64,000 bases of DNA from Branchipolynoe longqiensis (GCA_030323885.1 CM059190.1:108075258-108139257), one strand, 5' to 3'; counted from the stretch's first letter, positions 22,221-34,448 are shown. A program made the numbers and translations. Notes: generated by a model not told the origin, from the sequence alone.

Positions 22221-23175
22221 ATAATATTACTGCGTTACTCGGCCGCTCAGAGCACCAGCAATACCATAAACTCTCCCCATTCTGCTCACACCTGATGACT
22301 CCCCTTGTACAAACTCATAACAAACTCATAAGGAAGAAAGGGAAGACAAGTTGCACAAATTGACAGTGAGAAGTTGTGCTTTATTGGCTACTAGTGACCT
22401 ATCACCCTGACCCCTTACCTTCTGTCCACTCAGAATCTCATTATCTCTTTAGTATGTCTATGAATCAGTGCCTACAGCCCATTGAACCAGAGTCCCTTGG
22501 TTGTTGCACCCAACTCAATTTGGATATCAGAAAGGTGGTAGCATCAGACAGAGTGTCTGGGTCCCTGCTCAAGAGTAGGTGTGTCTCACTCAAGAGTCAG
22601 GAGTAGAGTGATCTGTCCAGTGTGTCTGGAGCAGTTTCTTGAATAATTAATATCAAAGTGAGGCTAGTGTGGTCAGGTGGTCAAGGGAGTGCAGGTGACT
22701 GGGCATCTCCCACAGCCAGCCAATCAGACACCCCCTACAGACTGGTCAGTGCGACGCCCTAATATGGGGAGCTGTCACGCAACCCAGCCTGCAGGGTGTG
22801 GCCCTAAGGAATGTAGAATGGCTGGTGTGATTGCCCATCTGTCTTGTAGTGACAGGTAATTGCACAGACAGTTACAAATATATATATATTACAAATGTCC
22901 TTTTCCTCCACTTGCACTCTTTATGGATGCATAGAGGAAAGATTTCACCAAACATGCACAGTCTCTTATATAGGAACATCTCTTCATAATCTTAGGCATC
23001 ATGTATGAACGTATATTTCACATAGCTTATATCATGTCATAATGTGAGTCGGGCACCATTGCTTTTAGATCACATAACCTCGTCCCCACTCCGTCGCCCA
23101 AGAATAATAATGCTCTCTGCCAATATATAATTCTGAACCGAAAATTCGTATATTTTTACAAAATGAACGTTCACA
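22221..23175. other. About 950 bp of unassigned single-copy DNA
   Basis: AT-balanced, no tandem repeat, no open frame with recognisable domains. It contains GTGCTTTATTGG (22376) and TCTTATATAGG (22970), which resemble LTR regulatory words, but I could not match it to the LTRs in this window. It may be an older LTR or host intergenic DNA. Confidence 0.4.
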
Positions 23176-23530
23176 TGCACGTATGACTCTGCACGCACGT
23201 ACACATCCATGTACACATGCATGTACACATGCACGTACACCTGTGTATCGTCCTGGTGTGCGGTGGGTGTGTACACATATGGTGCGTGTGGCGGGTGTGG
23301 TGTGTGTAGTGTGTGTGTGGTGGGTGTGGTGTGTATGGTGTGGGTGGGGTGGGTGGGTGGGGTAGTGTGTATGGTGTATGTGACGGGTATGTATGTTGTG
23401 TGGGGTGTGCGGGTGTCGCTCTCGGGCAGCTGGGCGCTCTGTAGCCGGGAGATCCCCCCCACCCCCACATCCCCACCCCCATCCCGGCCTGAATCAATAC
23501 GTCGTCCACGTTACCCGCCCTGCCCGCCCC
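23176..23530. repeat. GTACACATGCA and GTGTGGTGGGTGT microsatellites plus short unique DNA
   Basis: 23176-23250 carries ACGTACACATGCATG words; 23260-23405 is GGTGTGTGTGGTGGGTG. 23406-23530 is unique and C-rich. Confidence 0.8.
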
Positions 23531-23790
23531 ACGTCAAACACGGCGGGAACCCGCCCGCATCTCCCCACCACCACCTCCCCACCTCCCCACCACCTCCCCA
23601 CCACCTCCTCACCACCTCACCACCTCCCCACCACCACCTCCCCACCACCTCCCAACCACCTCCTCACCACCTCACCGCCTCCCCACCACCTCCCCACCAC
23701 CTCCCCACCACCTCCCCACCACCTCCTCACCACCTCACCACCACCTCCTCACCACCTCCCCACCACCTCCCCACCACCTCCCCACCACCT
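23531..23790. repeat. CCACCTCCCCA low-complexity array
   Basis: Irregular CACCACCTCCCCAC words of 9-12 bp with no G on the plus strand. Confidence 0.92.
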
Positions 23791-25545
23791 GCACGGACAC
23801 GTGTAAGCCTTACGGACACGTGTAAGCCTGCACGGAGACGTGCAACCCTTACGGACACGTTTAAGCCTGCATGGACACGTGTAAGCCTGCACGGACACGT
23901 GTAACCCTGCACGGACACGTGCAATCCGCATGGACACGTGTAAGCCTGCATTGACAAGTGTAAGCCTGCACGCACATGTGCAATCCTGCAAAGACATGTG
24001 ACATCCTGCATTGACACGTGTAAGCCCCTATGGACATGTGCAATCCTGCACAGGCACGTGCAATCCTGCATGGACATGTGCAATCCTGCACAGACAAGGG
24101 TAAGCCTGCACGGACACTTGTAAGCCTGCAGGGACACGCGTATGCCTGGACTGACACGTGTAAGCCTGGACGAACACGTATAATCCTGCACAGACACCTG
24201 TAAGCCTGCATGGCCGCGTGTAAGCTTGCACGGACACGTGTAAGCCTGCACGGACACGGGTAAACTTTGACGGACACGTGTAAGCCTGCATCGGTTCGTG
24301 TAAGCCTGCACACAAACGTGTAAGCTTGCACGGACACGTGTAAGCCTGGACAGACACCTGTAAGCCTGCACGGACACGTTTAAGCATTTACATACACTTG
24401 TAAGCCTGGATTGACACGTGTAAGTCTGCACGGACATGTGTAAGCCTGCACGGGTTCGTGTAAGAATGAACGGACACGTGTAAGCCTGCACATACACGTG
24501 TAAGCCTGCACGGACACGTGTAGACCTGCAAGACACTTGTGCGCATGCTTGGATGCTGTAAGCCTGCAGGGACACTTGTAAACCCAAACGAATACGTGTA
24601 AGCCTGGACTGACATGTGTTAGCCTGCACGGACACGTGCAAGCCTGCATGGACACCTGTAAGCCTGCACGGGCACGTGTCAGCCTGCATGGACACATGTA
24701 AGCCTGCACTGGCACCTGTCAGCCTGGACTGACACGTGTAACCCTGGACTGACACCCGTGAGCATGCACATACAAGTGTAAGCCTGCACGGACACGTGTA
24801 AGCCTGTACGGATATGTGTCTACCTGCACGGACACCTGTAAGCCTGCACGGACAGGTGTAATCCTGCACGGACACGTGTAAACCTGCATGGACATGTGTA
24901 AGCCTGCCGGGGCACGTGTACGCCTGCACGGACACGTGTAAGCATGTACATACACGTGTAAGCCTGCATGGACGCGTGTAAGCCTGCAGGGACAATTGTA
25001 AGCCTGCACGAACAAGTGGAAGCCTGGACTGACATGTGTTAGCCTGCACGGACACTTCTAAGCCTGCACGGACACGTGTAAGCCTGGACTGACTCGTGTA
25101 AGCCTGGACTGACACCCTTAAGCCTGAAAATACACGTGTAAGCCTGCACGGACATGTGTAAGCCTGCACGGATACATGTAAGCCTGCACGGACACGTGTA
25201 GACCTGCACGGGTTCGTGTAAACCTGCATGGACACCTGTAAACCTGCACGGACACGTGTAAGCCTGCACGGACACGTGTAATCCTGCACAGACACGTGTA
25301 AGCCTGCACTGACACCTGTAAGCCTGCACGGACACCCGTAAGCCTGCACGGACACGTGTAATCCTGCACAGACACGTGTAAGCCTGGACTGTCACCTGTA
25401 AGCCTGTGCTGAGTGTGGGTGGGGTGGGTGGGTGGGCCTGCAGCCTGCACGGACACATGTAAGCCTGGACTGTCACCTGTAAGCCTGCACGGACACCTGT
25501 AAGCCTGCACGGACACATGTAAGCCTGGACTGAGACGTGGGGAGC
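23791..25545. repeat. 20-bp satellite carrying the CACGTG palindrome
   Basis: About 87 units of GCCTGCACGGACACGTGTAA, spacing 20 bp. Most copies keep CACGTG, the E-box palindrome. Variation is mostly single substitutions, so frames stay open at random. The array breaks briefly at 25410-25445 with GGGTGGGTGGGTGGG. Confidence 0.96.
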
Positions 25546-26870
25546 ACTGGGTCACCTGGTGGACCGGCCTGGGGAACGGGGGGGGGGGGGGGGGCGGGAA
25601 CTGAGCGGAGATGTTGGGGAGGGGAAGGAATGAATGGGGAAGAACTAGGGAGAGGGTGGAGGAGGCGGACAGCTGATGCAGACGGAGGATGGGAAGGCAC
25701 CAGGGTGGGGAAGGAGGGGAAAGGGGGCTGGGTGAAGGTGGTTGAGTGGGGGAAGCGGGCTAAGTGGGAGAAGGGGACTGGGTGAGGGAAGGGGGCTGAG
25801 CGGAGGAAGGGGGCTGAGTGTGGAAGGGGGCTGGGTGGAGGGAGGGGTTGACTGGTGGAAGGGGGCCTGGTGGGGGAAGGGGGCTGGGTGGGGGCCGGTG
25901 GGGCCGGTGGGGGCCGGGAGCTGGGGGAAGGGAGCTGGTTGGAGGAAGGGGGGGTTGGGGTGGGGGAAGGGGGCTGGGTGGGGGAATGGGGCTGGGTGGG
26001 GGAAGGGGGGCCGGGTGGGGGACAGGGGGCCGGGGTGTGGGGGAAGGGGGCCGGGGTGGGGGAAGGGGGCCGGTGGGGGTGGGGATGGGGAAGGGGGCTG
26101 AGTGAGGGAAGGGGCGGGGGGGGGAGGGGGCTGAGTGGGGGAAGGGGGCCGGTGGGGGAAGGGGCTGAGTGGGGGAAGGTGGCCGGGTGGGGGAAGGGGG
26201 CTGAGTGGGGGAAGGGTGGCTGAGTGGGGGAAGGGGGCCGGGGTGGGGGAAGGGGGCTGAGTGGGGGAAGGTGGCCGGGTGGGGGAAGGGGGCTGAGTGG
26301 GGGAAGGTGGCTGGGTGGGGGAAGGGGGCTGGGTGGGGGAAGGTGGGGCTGGGTGGGGGAAGGGGTGGTGGGGAAGGGGCTGGGTGGGAAGGGGGCTGGT
26401 GGGGGGAAGGTGGGGCGGGGTTGGGGGAAGGGGGCTGGGTGGGGGAAAGGGGCTGGTGGGGGAAGGTGGCCGGGTGGGGGAAGGGGGCTGGGTGGGGGAA
26501 GGGGGCTGGGTGGGGGGAGGTGGCCGGGGGCTGAGGGGGGAAGGGGGGCTGGGGTGGGGGGAAAGGGGGCTGGGTGGGGGAAGCATGTAGGGAAAGCGGG
26601 GATGGAAGGGAAAGGCCAGACAGTGGGGCATGGCAAGGGTGAGGGGCGGTGAGGGGATGGGGAGACAGGGAGGGCAGGATATGAGTGCAGGGAGGATAGG
26701 TGAGGTGGGGAGGGGTGACGGATGGGAGGCGGATGGGGGATGGGCGGACCGAGAATGGCGGGGTGCAGGCAGGGGTGGGGAGATGGCAGGGTGAAGGGAC
26801 GGAGGGGGTGGGGGAAGGGGGTGGTGGGGGGCAGGGAGGGGCGGGGGGGGAGGGTCTGACGGGGGGCGGA
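25546..26870. repeat. G-rich 16-20-bp minisatellite, quadruplex-prone
   Basis: Units such as GGGTGGGGGAAGGGGGCT. Nearly every unit has several G-runs of 3-5, with a run of about 18 G at 25579-25594. The plus strand is almost free of C apart from CTG/CGG. Confidence 0.93.
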
Positions 26871-26990
26871 CGAGGTTAAAAGGCGGGGGACGCCCCTCGC
26901 TTTTATGCCGGCTCGTGGCGCCTTATCTACCAGCACCGGCCTCCATTATATGTAATGAGCTATTTACCAGCACCCAGCGGAGCAGGCTTC
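26871..26990. other. Unique spacer
   Basis: Single-copy 120 bp between the G-rich array and the CTGTACAC array; nothing recognised. Confidence 0.5.
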
Positions 26991-28760
26991 AGCACCGTGC
27001 TGCCCCCTGTACAACACACTGTACAACACACTGTACACAATACTGTACAGCACCGTGCTGCCCCCTGTACAACATACTGTACAACACACTGTACACAACA
27101 CTGTACACAACACTGTACAGGACCGTGCTGACCACTGTACAATACACTGTACACCACACTGTACACAACACTGTACAGCACGTGCTGACCACTGTACAAC
27201 ACACTGTACACCACACTGTACACAACATTGTACAGCACCGTACTGCCCCCTGTACATCAGAGTGTACAACACACTGTACATAACATTGTACAAAACCATG
27301 CTGCCCCCTGTACAACACACTGTACACACACTGTACACAACACTGTACAGCACCGTGCTGACCACTGTACAACACACTGTACAACACACTGTACACAATA
27401 CTGTACAGCACCGTGCTGCCCACTGTACAACACACTGTACACCACACTGTACACAACACTGTACATCACGGTGCTGCCCCCTGTACAACACACTGTACAA
27501 CACCGTGCTGCCCCCTGTATAACACACTGTACACCACACTGTACATCAACGTGCTGACCCCTGTACAACACACTGTACACCACACTGTACACAACACTGT
27601 ACATCACACTGTACACCACACTGTACACAACACTGTAAAGCACGTGCTGACCACTGTACAACACACTGTACAACACAATGTACACAACACTGTACAGCAC
27701 ACTGTACAACACACTGTACACAACACTATACAGCACACTGTACACCACACTGAACACGACACTGTACAGCACCGTGCTGCCCCCTGTACAACACACTGTA
27801 CACAACACTGAACAGCACCGTGCTGACCCCTGTACACCACACTGTACACCACACTGTACACACCACACTGTACACCACATTATTCACCACCCTGTACATC
27901 ACACTGTGCACGACACTATTCAGCACCCTGTACACCACACTGTGCACCACACTGTACACCACACTGTACACCACCCTGTACACCACAATGTACACCACAC
28001 TGTACACCACACTGTACATCACACTGTACACCACACTGTACATCACACTGTACACCACACTGTACACCACACTGTACACCGCACTGTACACCACAGTGTA
28101 CACCACACTGTGCACCACACTGTACGCCACCCTGTACACCTCACTGTTCACCACCCTGCACACCACACTGTACACCACACTGTACATCACATTGTACACC
28201 ACACTGTACACCACATTGTTCACCACATTGTTCGGCACACTGTACACCACACTGTGCACCAAACTATTCACCACCCTGTACACCACACTGTACACCACAA
28301 TGTACACCACATTATTCACCACCCTGTACACCACACCGTGCACCACACTATGCACCACCCTGTACACCACACTGTACACCACAGTGTACACCACAATGTA
28401 CACGACACTGTACACCACCCTGTACACGACACTGTTCACCACCCTGCACACCACACTGTACACCACACTGTACATCACATGGTACACCACGCTGTACACC
28501 ACATTGTTCACCACATTGTTCGGCACACACTACACCACACAATGCACTGCACTGTACACCACCTTGTGCACCACCCTCTACGCCACACTGTACATCACAC
28601 TGTTCACCACCGTACACCACACTGTACATCACCGTGCTGCGCCCTGTACGCCAAACTGTACACTACCGTGCTAACCCCTGTACACCACACTGTACACCAC
28701 CGTGCTGCCCCCTGTACACCACACTATACACCACCGTGCTGCCCTCTGTACACCATCCTA
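26991..28760. repeat. CTGTACACCACA satellite, 11-12-bp core
   Basis: Cores of CTGTACACCACA or CTGTACAACACA, in the left half grouped into longer units with GCACCGTGCTGCCCC. TGTACA is a palindrome. The array resumes for about 100 bp beyond the LINE at 29430. Confidence 0.95.
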
Positions 28761-28800
28761 TCCCCCTCCCTCACTTTTATTCCCTCTCCCTCCCATCCTA
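28761..28800. other. Short T/C-rich spacer
   Basis: Pyrimidine-rich bases between the array and the LINE tail. Confidence 0.4.
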
Positions 28801-29406
28801 ATCAATCAATCAATAGTTCCGTCCTCTAGTCGAGGGTTGGATGCAATGGTTCTCCACTTGTCCCGATGTTGTGCTGTTCTGATAGACTGTGAATAATTCA
28901 AGCCTGTCCACTGTGAAATATTTGTAAACCATGATGTTCTTGGTCTCCCTCTCCCTCTGCTGCCATTCACCTTCCCTTCCAACAATGTACGGTATATTGA
29001 ACTCTGACGAATGATGTGGCCAAAATAAATAAGTTTCTTTGTCTGTATAGTGGCAAACAAGCTTTTCTTATTTTTAATTTTTCTGAGAACTTCTTTGTTG
29101 GTGATCTTCTTTGTCCATGATATTTTCATCATCCTTCGATAAGTCCACATCTCAAATGCTGCTAAACGTTTGTACATTTTCTTAGAGATTGTCCATGTCT
29201 CTGCCCCATACATTAGAGTAGACCACACATAACACTGAAGAATACGCTTCCTTGTTTGTATTAATATCTTACTTGATGTTAACACTCTATACATTTTGGA
29301 GAATGTTGTTCGGGCTATTGTTATCCTTCTTTTAATTTCTTCCTCACATCTCCCATCATTTGTAATCTTTTGTCTGAGATATATGAATTCGGATACTTGT
29401 TCTATG
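28801..29406 (-). pseudogene. 3' end of a non-LTR retrotransposon (C-terminal reverse transcriptase region), 5'-truncated
   Basis: The minus-strand frame from about 29400 to 28806 encodes roughly 195 residues typical of the C-terminal part of LINE reverse transcriptases. A stretch around YLRQKITNDGRCEEEI is followed by RILQCYVWSTLMYGAETW, AFEMWTYRRMMKISW, LIYFGHIIRQ and GSRGRGRPRTSW. This thumb/C-terminal region follows the catalytic YADD core, which is missing through 5' truncation. A stop and a GATT-repeat tail (ATTGATTGATT) close the element at the left, as in target-primed insertions. It splits the CTGTACAC array. The coding frame shown is undamaged. The clade is uncertain. Confidence 0.78.
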
Positions 29407-29429
29407 TGTACGGTATATTGAACTCTGAC
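29407..29429. repeat. 23-bp duplicate of an internal LINE segment at its 5' junction
   Basis: Identical to 28986-29008 inside the same LINE, but read in another frame there, so it is a copied patch and not shared coding sequence. Confidence 0.75.
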
Positions 29430-29530
29430 ACACTGTACACCACCCTGTACACAACACTGTACAAAACACTGTACAACACACTTTACACAACACTATACAG
29501 AACACTGTACAACACACTGTACACCACACA
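29430..29530. repeat. CTGTACAC satellite, remainder
   Basis: Same ACACTGTACACCAC units as 26991-28760, separated by the LINE. Confidence 0.9.
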
Positions 29531-30200
29531 TGTGGTCGGTGGGTGACGGGCGGGGGCGGCGGGTGACAGGCGTACACAACGCTGCACGGACACGTCCTCC
29601 ACCTCCCCACCTGTTGTGTGCAGGGGGATGCAGGGGGTGCAGGGGGTGCAGGGGGATGCATGGGGCTGTTGATGGCTGCAAGGGGTTGCGGGGGGCTGCA
29701 GGGGGAGGGCAGCAGCAGCCCCCTGCATCCCCTTGCATCATCGCAAACAGTAGTAGCCTCCACACCTCCCCACCTCCACCTCCACCTCCACCTCCACCTC
29801 CACCTCCCCATCCTAATATCCCCTCATTTTCTTCTCTTCTACTTTCATCCTTTCAGACCCCCCCCCCCCATTTCCTCCCCTGATACCAAGCTATCCCAGT
29901 CCCTGCTTCCCAAGTCCCTCCCCGCCCCTTTCCCCCTCCTACCTCCTCCCAGTTCCCCTTCCTTCCCAGTCCTTCCCCTTCCTTCCCCTTCCCCTTCCTT
30001 CCCATTTCCTTCTTCCCTTCTTCCCCGTGACCGTCCATCTCTCGTCCCCTGTTCTCCGTTCTGCTTCTCCTTCCTCGCCACTCTCCAGTTCGCTCCCCTT
30101 CTACCCTCCTTTCTCTCCCCCTCCCTTCAGCCGTCTCTTCCTCCCTGTTGTTGGGCTTCCCTTCTGCCCCTCTCCCCCTCCCTCAGCCCCCCCCCCTCCC
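29531..30200. repeat. Mixed low-complexity: GGGGTGCAG, CCACCT and pyrimidine-rich stretches
   Basis: 29625-29720 has GGGGTGCAGG/GGGGCTGCAGG units like those at 30900-31420. 29765-29810 is CCACCT repeated. 29815-30200 is nearly pure pyrimidine on the plus strand. The segment ending GCAGCAGCCCCCTGCATCC, CTTGCATCATCGCAAACAG (about 29710-29755) recurs at 31393-31440. Confidence 0.8.
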
Positions 30201-30889
30201 CCAGACTGCGGTGGATGTGGTGCATGTGAAAGTCTTTATGAATGTGGTGCCTGTGTAACTTGTCAGTATCCATCGCTGACCCGTTTACACATGTTGGGGC
30301 CGGACGCAGCGCCTCTTTGTTTAACAGCACGTAGCTCGTCCCGCCGATATGGGTCAGGAGCCCCACCCCCCCACACACACACACTTACATCCCCCACATC
30401 CCGTCAGATGGGTCCCCGGTGATGGATACGGCCCTGCCGAGCCCTTAATCCGATAAGGGGGTGACATTGGCTAGACTCCTCCACACAGTGGCCGGGCACC
30501 CCACACCCATCCCCACCCTCACTCCCACCTACACACATACACTACCACCACCACCACCCCCACCCCACCTACACACACACCACCCCCATCCCAACTACAC
30601 ATACACCACCGCGAGCTAGTCACAGTAACCAGGGCACTCGGCCCTGTTTAACCAACAGCCCCAGGGCTTTTGCGCCAGCATGTACAAACACCGGACCGCG
30701 CATGCGCACTCATCTCGAAACGACCCGGAAGTGGCTCACTGTTCTCCACCAGCGTCACACTGCAGCAGGTCTCCCTGTAGGCTGGCGTGAGAAGCATTAG
30801 CTGAATGGACATCACAAGCCCGACTTTCCTCCCACCGGAGTGTGTGTGGGGGGGGGGGGGGGGTGTTATCAGGGGGCGGGAGACGAGGG
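30201..30889. other. Mostly unique DNA with NRF1-like and ETS-like motifs
   Basis: Single-copy sequence with a short CACACCACC patch at 30515-30610. At 30695-30707 CGCGCATGCGCAC matches the NRF1 consensus, and ACCCGGAAGTGGC (about 30724-30736) matches the ETS consensus. Such pairs mark housekeeping promoters in animals. I see no transcript start or gene next to them. Confidence 0.4.
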
Positions 30890-31430
30890 GTATAGAGGGG
30901 AAACAGGGGTCTGCAGGGGGGCCGGAGGGGTCTGCAGGGGTCTGCAGATGTATACAGGGGGCTGCAGGGGGCTGCAGGGGTCTGCAGTGGGCTGCAGTGG
31001 GCTGCAGGGGGCTGCAGGGGGCTGCAGGGGGCTACAGGGGGTTGCAGGGGACTGCATTCGGCTGCAGGGGCCTACAGGGGGCTGCAGTGGGCTGCAGTGG
31101 GCTGCAGTGGGCTGCAGTGGGCTGCAGTGGGCTGCAGTGGGCTGCATGGGGCTGAAGGGGGCTGCAGTACGCTGCAGTGGGCTGCGGGGGGCTTCAGGGG
31201 GCTGCAGTGGGATGCAGGGGGCTGCAGTGGGCTGCAGTGGGCTGCAGGGGGAAACAACGGGCTACAGTGGGCTGCAGGGGGTTGCAGGGGGCTGCAGGGG
31301 GGCTGCAGGGTGTTGCAGGCGGTTGCACGGGGTGCAGGGGGATGCAGGGGCTGTTGAGGGCTGCAAGGGGTTGCGGGGGGCTGCATGGGGAGGGCAGCAG
31401 CAGCCCCCTGCATCCCCTTGCATCATTGCA
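30890..31430. repeat. GGGGCTGCAG array, 10-11-bp unit
   Basis: About 45 copies of GGGCTGCAGT/GGGGCTGCAGG, most with CTGCAG. The plus strand is G-rich. Confidence 0.95.
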
Positions 31431-31485
31431 AACAGTAGTAGTTGTGGATCATGTTACCTTCGCCTCATTGAGACTGGTCCGGCTG
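31431..31485. other. Unique spacer
   Basis: Short single-copy sequence between arrays. Confidence 0.4.
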
Positions 31486-32110
31486 GGTAAGGGGCTTTGG
31501 CTGCTGGGTGAGGGGCTGTGTTCGCATGGTGAGGGGCTGGGTGAGGGGCTGTGTTCACAGGGTGAGGTGCTCTGGCTGCTGGGTGAGGGGCTGTGGCTGC
31601 TGGGTGAGAGGCTGTGTTCGCAGGGTGAGGGGCTGTGGCTGCTGGGTGAGGGGCTGTGGCTGCTGGGTGAGGGGTTGTAGCTGCTGGGTGAGGGGCTGTG
31701 GCTGCTGGGTGACGGGCTGTGGCTGCTGGGTGAGGGGCTGTGGCTGCTGGGTGAGGGCCTCTGGCTGCTGGGTGAGGGGCTCTGGCTTCTGGGTGAGGGG
31801 CTGTGTTCGCATGGTGAGGGGCTGTGGCTGCTGGGTGAGGGGCTGTGGCTGCTGGGTGAGTGGCTGTGGCTGCTGGGTGAGGGGCTGTGGCTGCTGGGTG
31901 AGGTGCTCTGGCTGCTGGGTGAGGGCCTCTGGCTGCTGGGTGAGGGCCTCTGGCTGCTGGGTGAGGGGCTGTGTTCGCAGGATAAGGGGCTGTGGTCGCT
32001 GGGTGGGGTGCTCTGGCTGCTGGTTGAGAGGCTGTGTTCGCCGGGTGGTGTGCTCTGGCTGGTGGGTGAGGGAATGTGTGAGGGGCTGCGTTCGCTGGTT
32101 GCGGGCGTCC
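31486..32110. repeat. 21-bp minisatellite GGCTGCTGGGTGAGGGGCTGT
   Basis: About 28 units. Variants with GTGTTCGCAGGG replace TGGCTGCTGGG. Unit length 21 keeps frames open on both strands. Confidence 0.95.
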
Positions 32111-32204
32111 ATTTCGGACAGTGCGGCCATTATGTCACTGGCTCAGGCCGCGCCCCTGGCGGTGTGAATCTGCATAATGTCTATATATAGTGGAGCATGA
32201 TTCA
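32111..32204. other. Unique spacer
   Basis: Single-copy sequence; contains TCTATATATAG. No gene seen. Confidence 0.4.
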
Positions 32205-33970
32205 GCAACTCCCCACCTCCACCTCCCCACCTCCAACTCCCCTCTTCCACACTCCAGCTCCACCTCCCCACCTCCCCACCTCCACCTCTCCACCTCCACC
32301 TCCCCACCTCCACCTCCCCACCTCCACCTCTCCGCCTCCACCTCCCCACCTCCACCTCCCCACGTCCATCTCCCCGCCTCCACACCTCCACCTCTCCGCC
32401 TCCCCCTCCCCACCTCCACCTCCCCACGTCCACCTCCCCACGTCCACCCCCCCGCCTCCACACTTCCACCTCCCCGCCCTCCACCTCCCCACCTCCACCT
32501 CCCCACCTCCACCTCCCCACCTCCACCTCTCCGCCTCCACCTCCCCACCTCCACCTCCCCACGTCCACCTCCCCACCTCCACCTCCCCACGTCCATCTCC
32601 CCGCCTCCACACCTCCACCTCTCCGCCTCCCCCTCCCCACCTCCACCCCCCACTCCACCTCCCCACGTCCACTCCCCGCCTCCACACCTCCACCCTCCGC
32701 CTCCCCCCCCCCACCTCCACCTCCCCCGCCACCTCCCCAAGTCCACCTCACCGCCCCACACTTCCCCTCCCCCGCCTCCACCTCCCACCTCCACCTCCCC
32801 ACCTCCACCTCCCCACATCCCCTCCCCACGTCCATCCGCCGCCTCCACACCTCCACCTCTCCGCCTCCACCTCCCCACCTCCACCGCCCCACGTCACCGC
32901 CCCGCCTTCACACTTCCACCCCCCCGCTTCCATCCCCACCTCCACCCCCCATGCCACCTCCCCACATCCACCTCCCCGCCTCCACACTTCCACCTCCCCA
33001 CCCCACATCCACCCCCCGCCTGCACCTCCCCACCTCCACCTCCACCTCCCCCACGTCTCCCCACCTCCACCTCCCCCCTCCACCCCCACCCCCCCCCCCC
33101 CACCCCCCCCCCTCCCCCCCCCCCCCCCCCACCCCCCCCACCCACCTCCCACCTCCCCCCCCCCCCCCCCCCCCCCCCCCCTCCCCACCCCCCCCCCCCA
33201 CCCCCACCCCCCCCCCCCCCCCCCCCCTCCCCCCCCCCCCCCCTCCCCCCCCCCCCCACCCCCCCTCCCCCCCCACCCCCCCCCTCCCCCCCCCCCCTCC
33301 CCCCCACCCCCCCCCCCCCTCCCCCCCCCCACCCCCCCCCCCCCCCCCCCACCCCCCCTCCCCCCCCCCCCCCCCCCTCCCCCCTCCCCCCCCCCCTCCC
33401 CCCCCGCACCTCCCCACCCCCCCCCCTCCACCCCCCCCCCACCCCCCCCCCCCCCCACCCTCCCCCCCCCCTCCACCCCCCCCCCTCCCCCCCCCCACCC
33501 CCCCCCCCCCCCCTCCCCCACCCCCCCCCCCCCCACCCTCCCCCCCCCCCCCCCCTCCCCCCCCACCCCCCCCCCCACCTCCCCCCCCCACCCTCCCCCC
33601 CCCCTCCCCCCCCCCTCCCCCCCCCCCCCCCCCCCCCCCCACCCCCCCCCCCCACCCCCCCCCCCCACCTCCCCCCTCCCCCCCCCCCCCCACCCCCCCT
33701 CCCCCCTCCCCCCCACCCCCCCCCCCCTCCCCCCCCCCCCTCCCCACCCCCCCCCCCACCCCCCACCTCCCCCCCCCCCCCTCCCCCCCCCCTCCCCTCC
33801 CCCCCCCCCCCCCCCCACCCCCCCCCTCCCACCTCCCCCCCCCCCCCCCTCCCCACCCCCCCCCCCACCCCCCCCCCCCACCCCTCCCCTCCCCCCCCGC
33901 CCCTCCCCCCTACCCACCCCCCCGCCCCCCCCCCCCCCCTCCCCCCCCCCCCCCCCCCCCACCTCCACCT

Positions 33971-34001
<31 letters not shown>

Positions 34002-34440
34002 ACCTCCACCCCCCCCTCCCCCCCCCCCCCACCCCCCCACCCCCCTCCCCCACCTCCCACATCCCCATGTCCAATACCTCCACCTCCCCACCTCCACCTC
34101 CACACCTCCACCTCCACACCTCCACCTCCACACCTCCACCTCCACACCTCCACCCTCCACACGTCCACCTCCCCACCTCCACCTTCCTACCTTCACCTCC
34201 CACCTCCACCTCCCCACCTTCACCTCCCCGTCTCCACACCTCCACCTCCAGCTGCCCGCCACCACACCTCCACCTGCCCGCCTCCACCTCCTCGCCGCCC
34301 CACCTCCCCACCTCCACACCTCCCCACCTCCCCACCTCCCCCACCTCCCCACCTCCCCACCTCCTCACCTCCTCACCTCCCCACCTCCCCACCTCCCCAC
34401 CTCCCCACCTCCCCACCTCCCCACCTCCCCCTTCCACCTC
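32205..34440. repeat. Pyrimidine-strand satellite (CACCTCCACCTCCC) with poly-C core
   Basis: Outer parts (32205-33060, 34060-34440) are CCACCTCCCCACCT words; G occurs almost only inside ACGTCC or CCGCCTCC. The centre is nearly pure C. The long Pro/Ser/His frames in the plus phases and Gly-rich frames on the other strand come from composition alone. Confidence 0.95.
33061..34055. repeat. About 1 kb of nearly pure poly-C
   Basis: C-runs of up to about 27 bases broken by single A or T. Only a handful of G in about 995 bases. The opposite strand is a matching G-run string. Sequencing or consensus errors are likely in such a tract, so its exact length is uncertain. Confidence 0.9.
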
Positions 34441-34448
34441 CCCAAATA

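Noticed and set aside
22290..22330. Hammerhead ribozyme core (CTGATGA)
   Set aside because: The matching GAAA and stem partners are not present nearby.
23727..25355. 540-codon frame through the E-box satellite
   Set aside because: The 20-bp unit shifts phase every copy; substitutions are uniform and no domain is seen.
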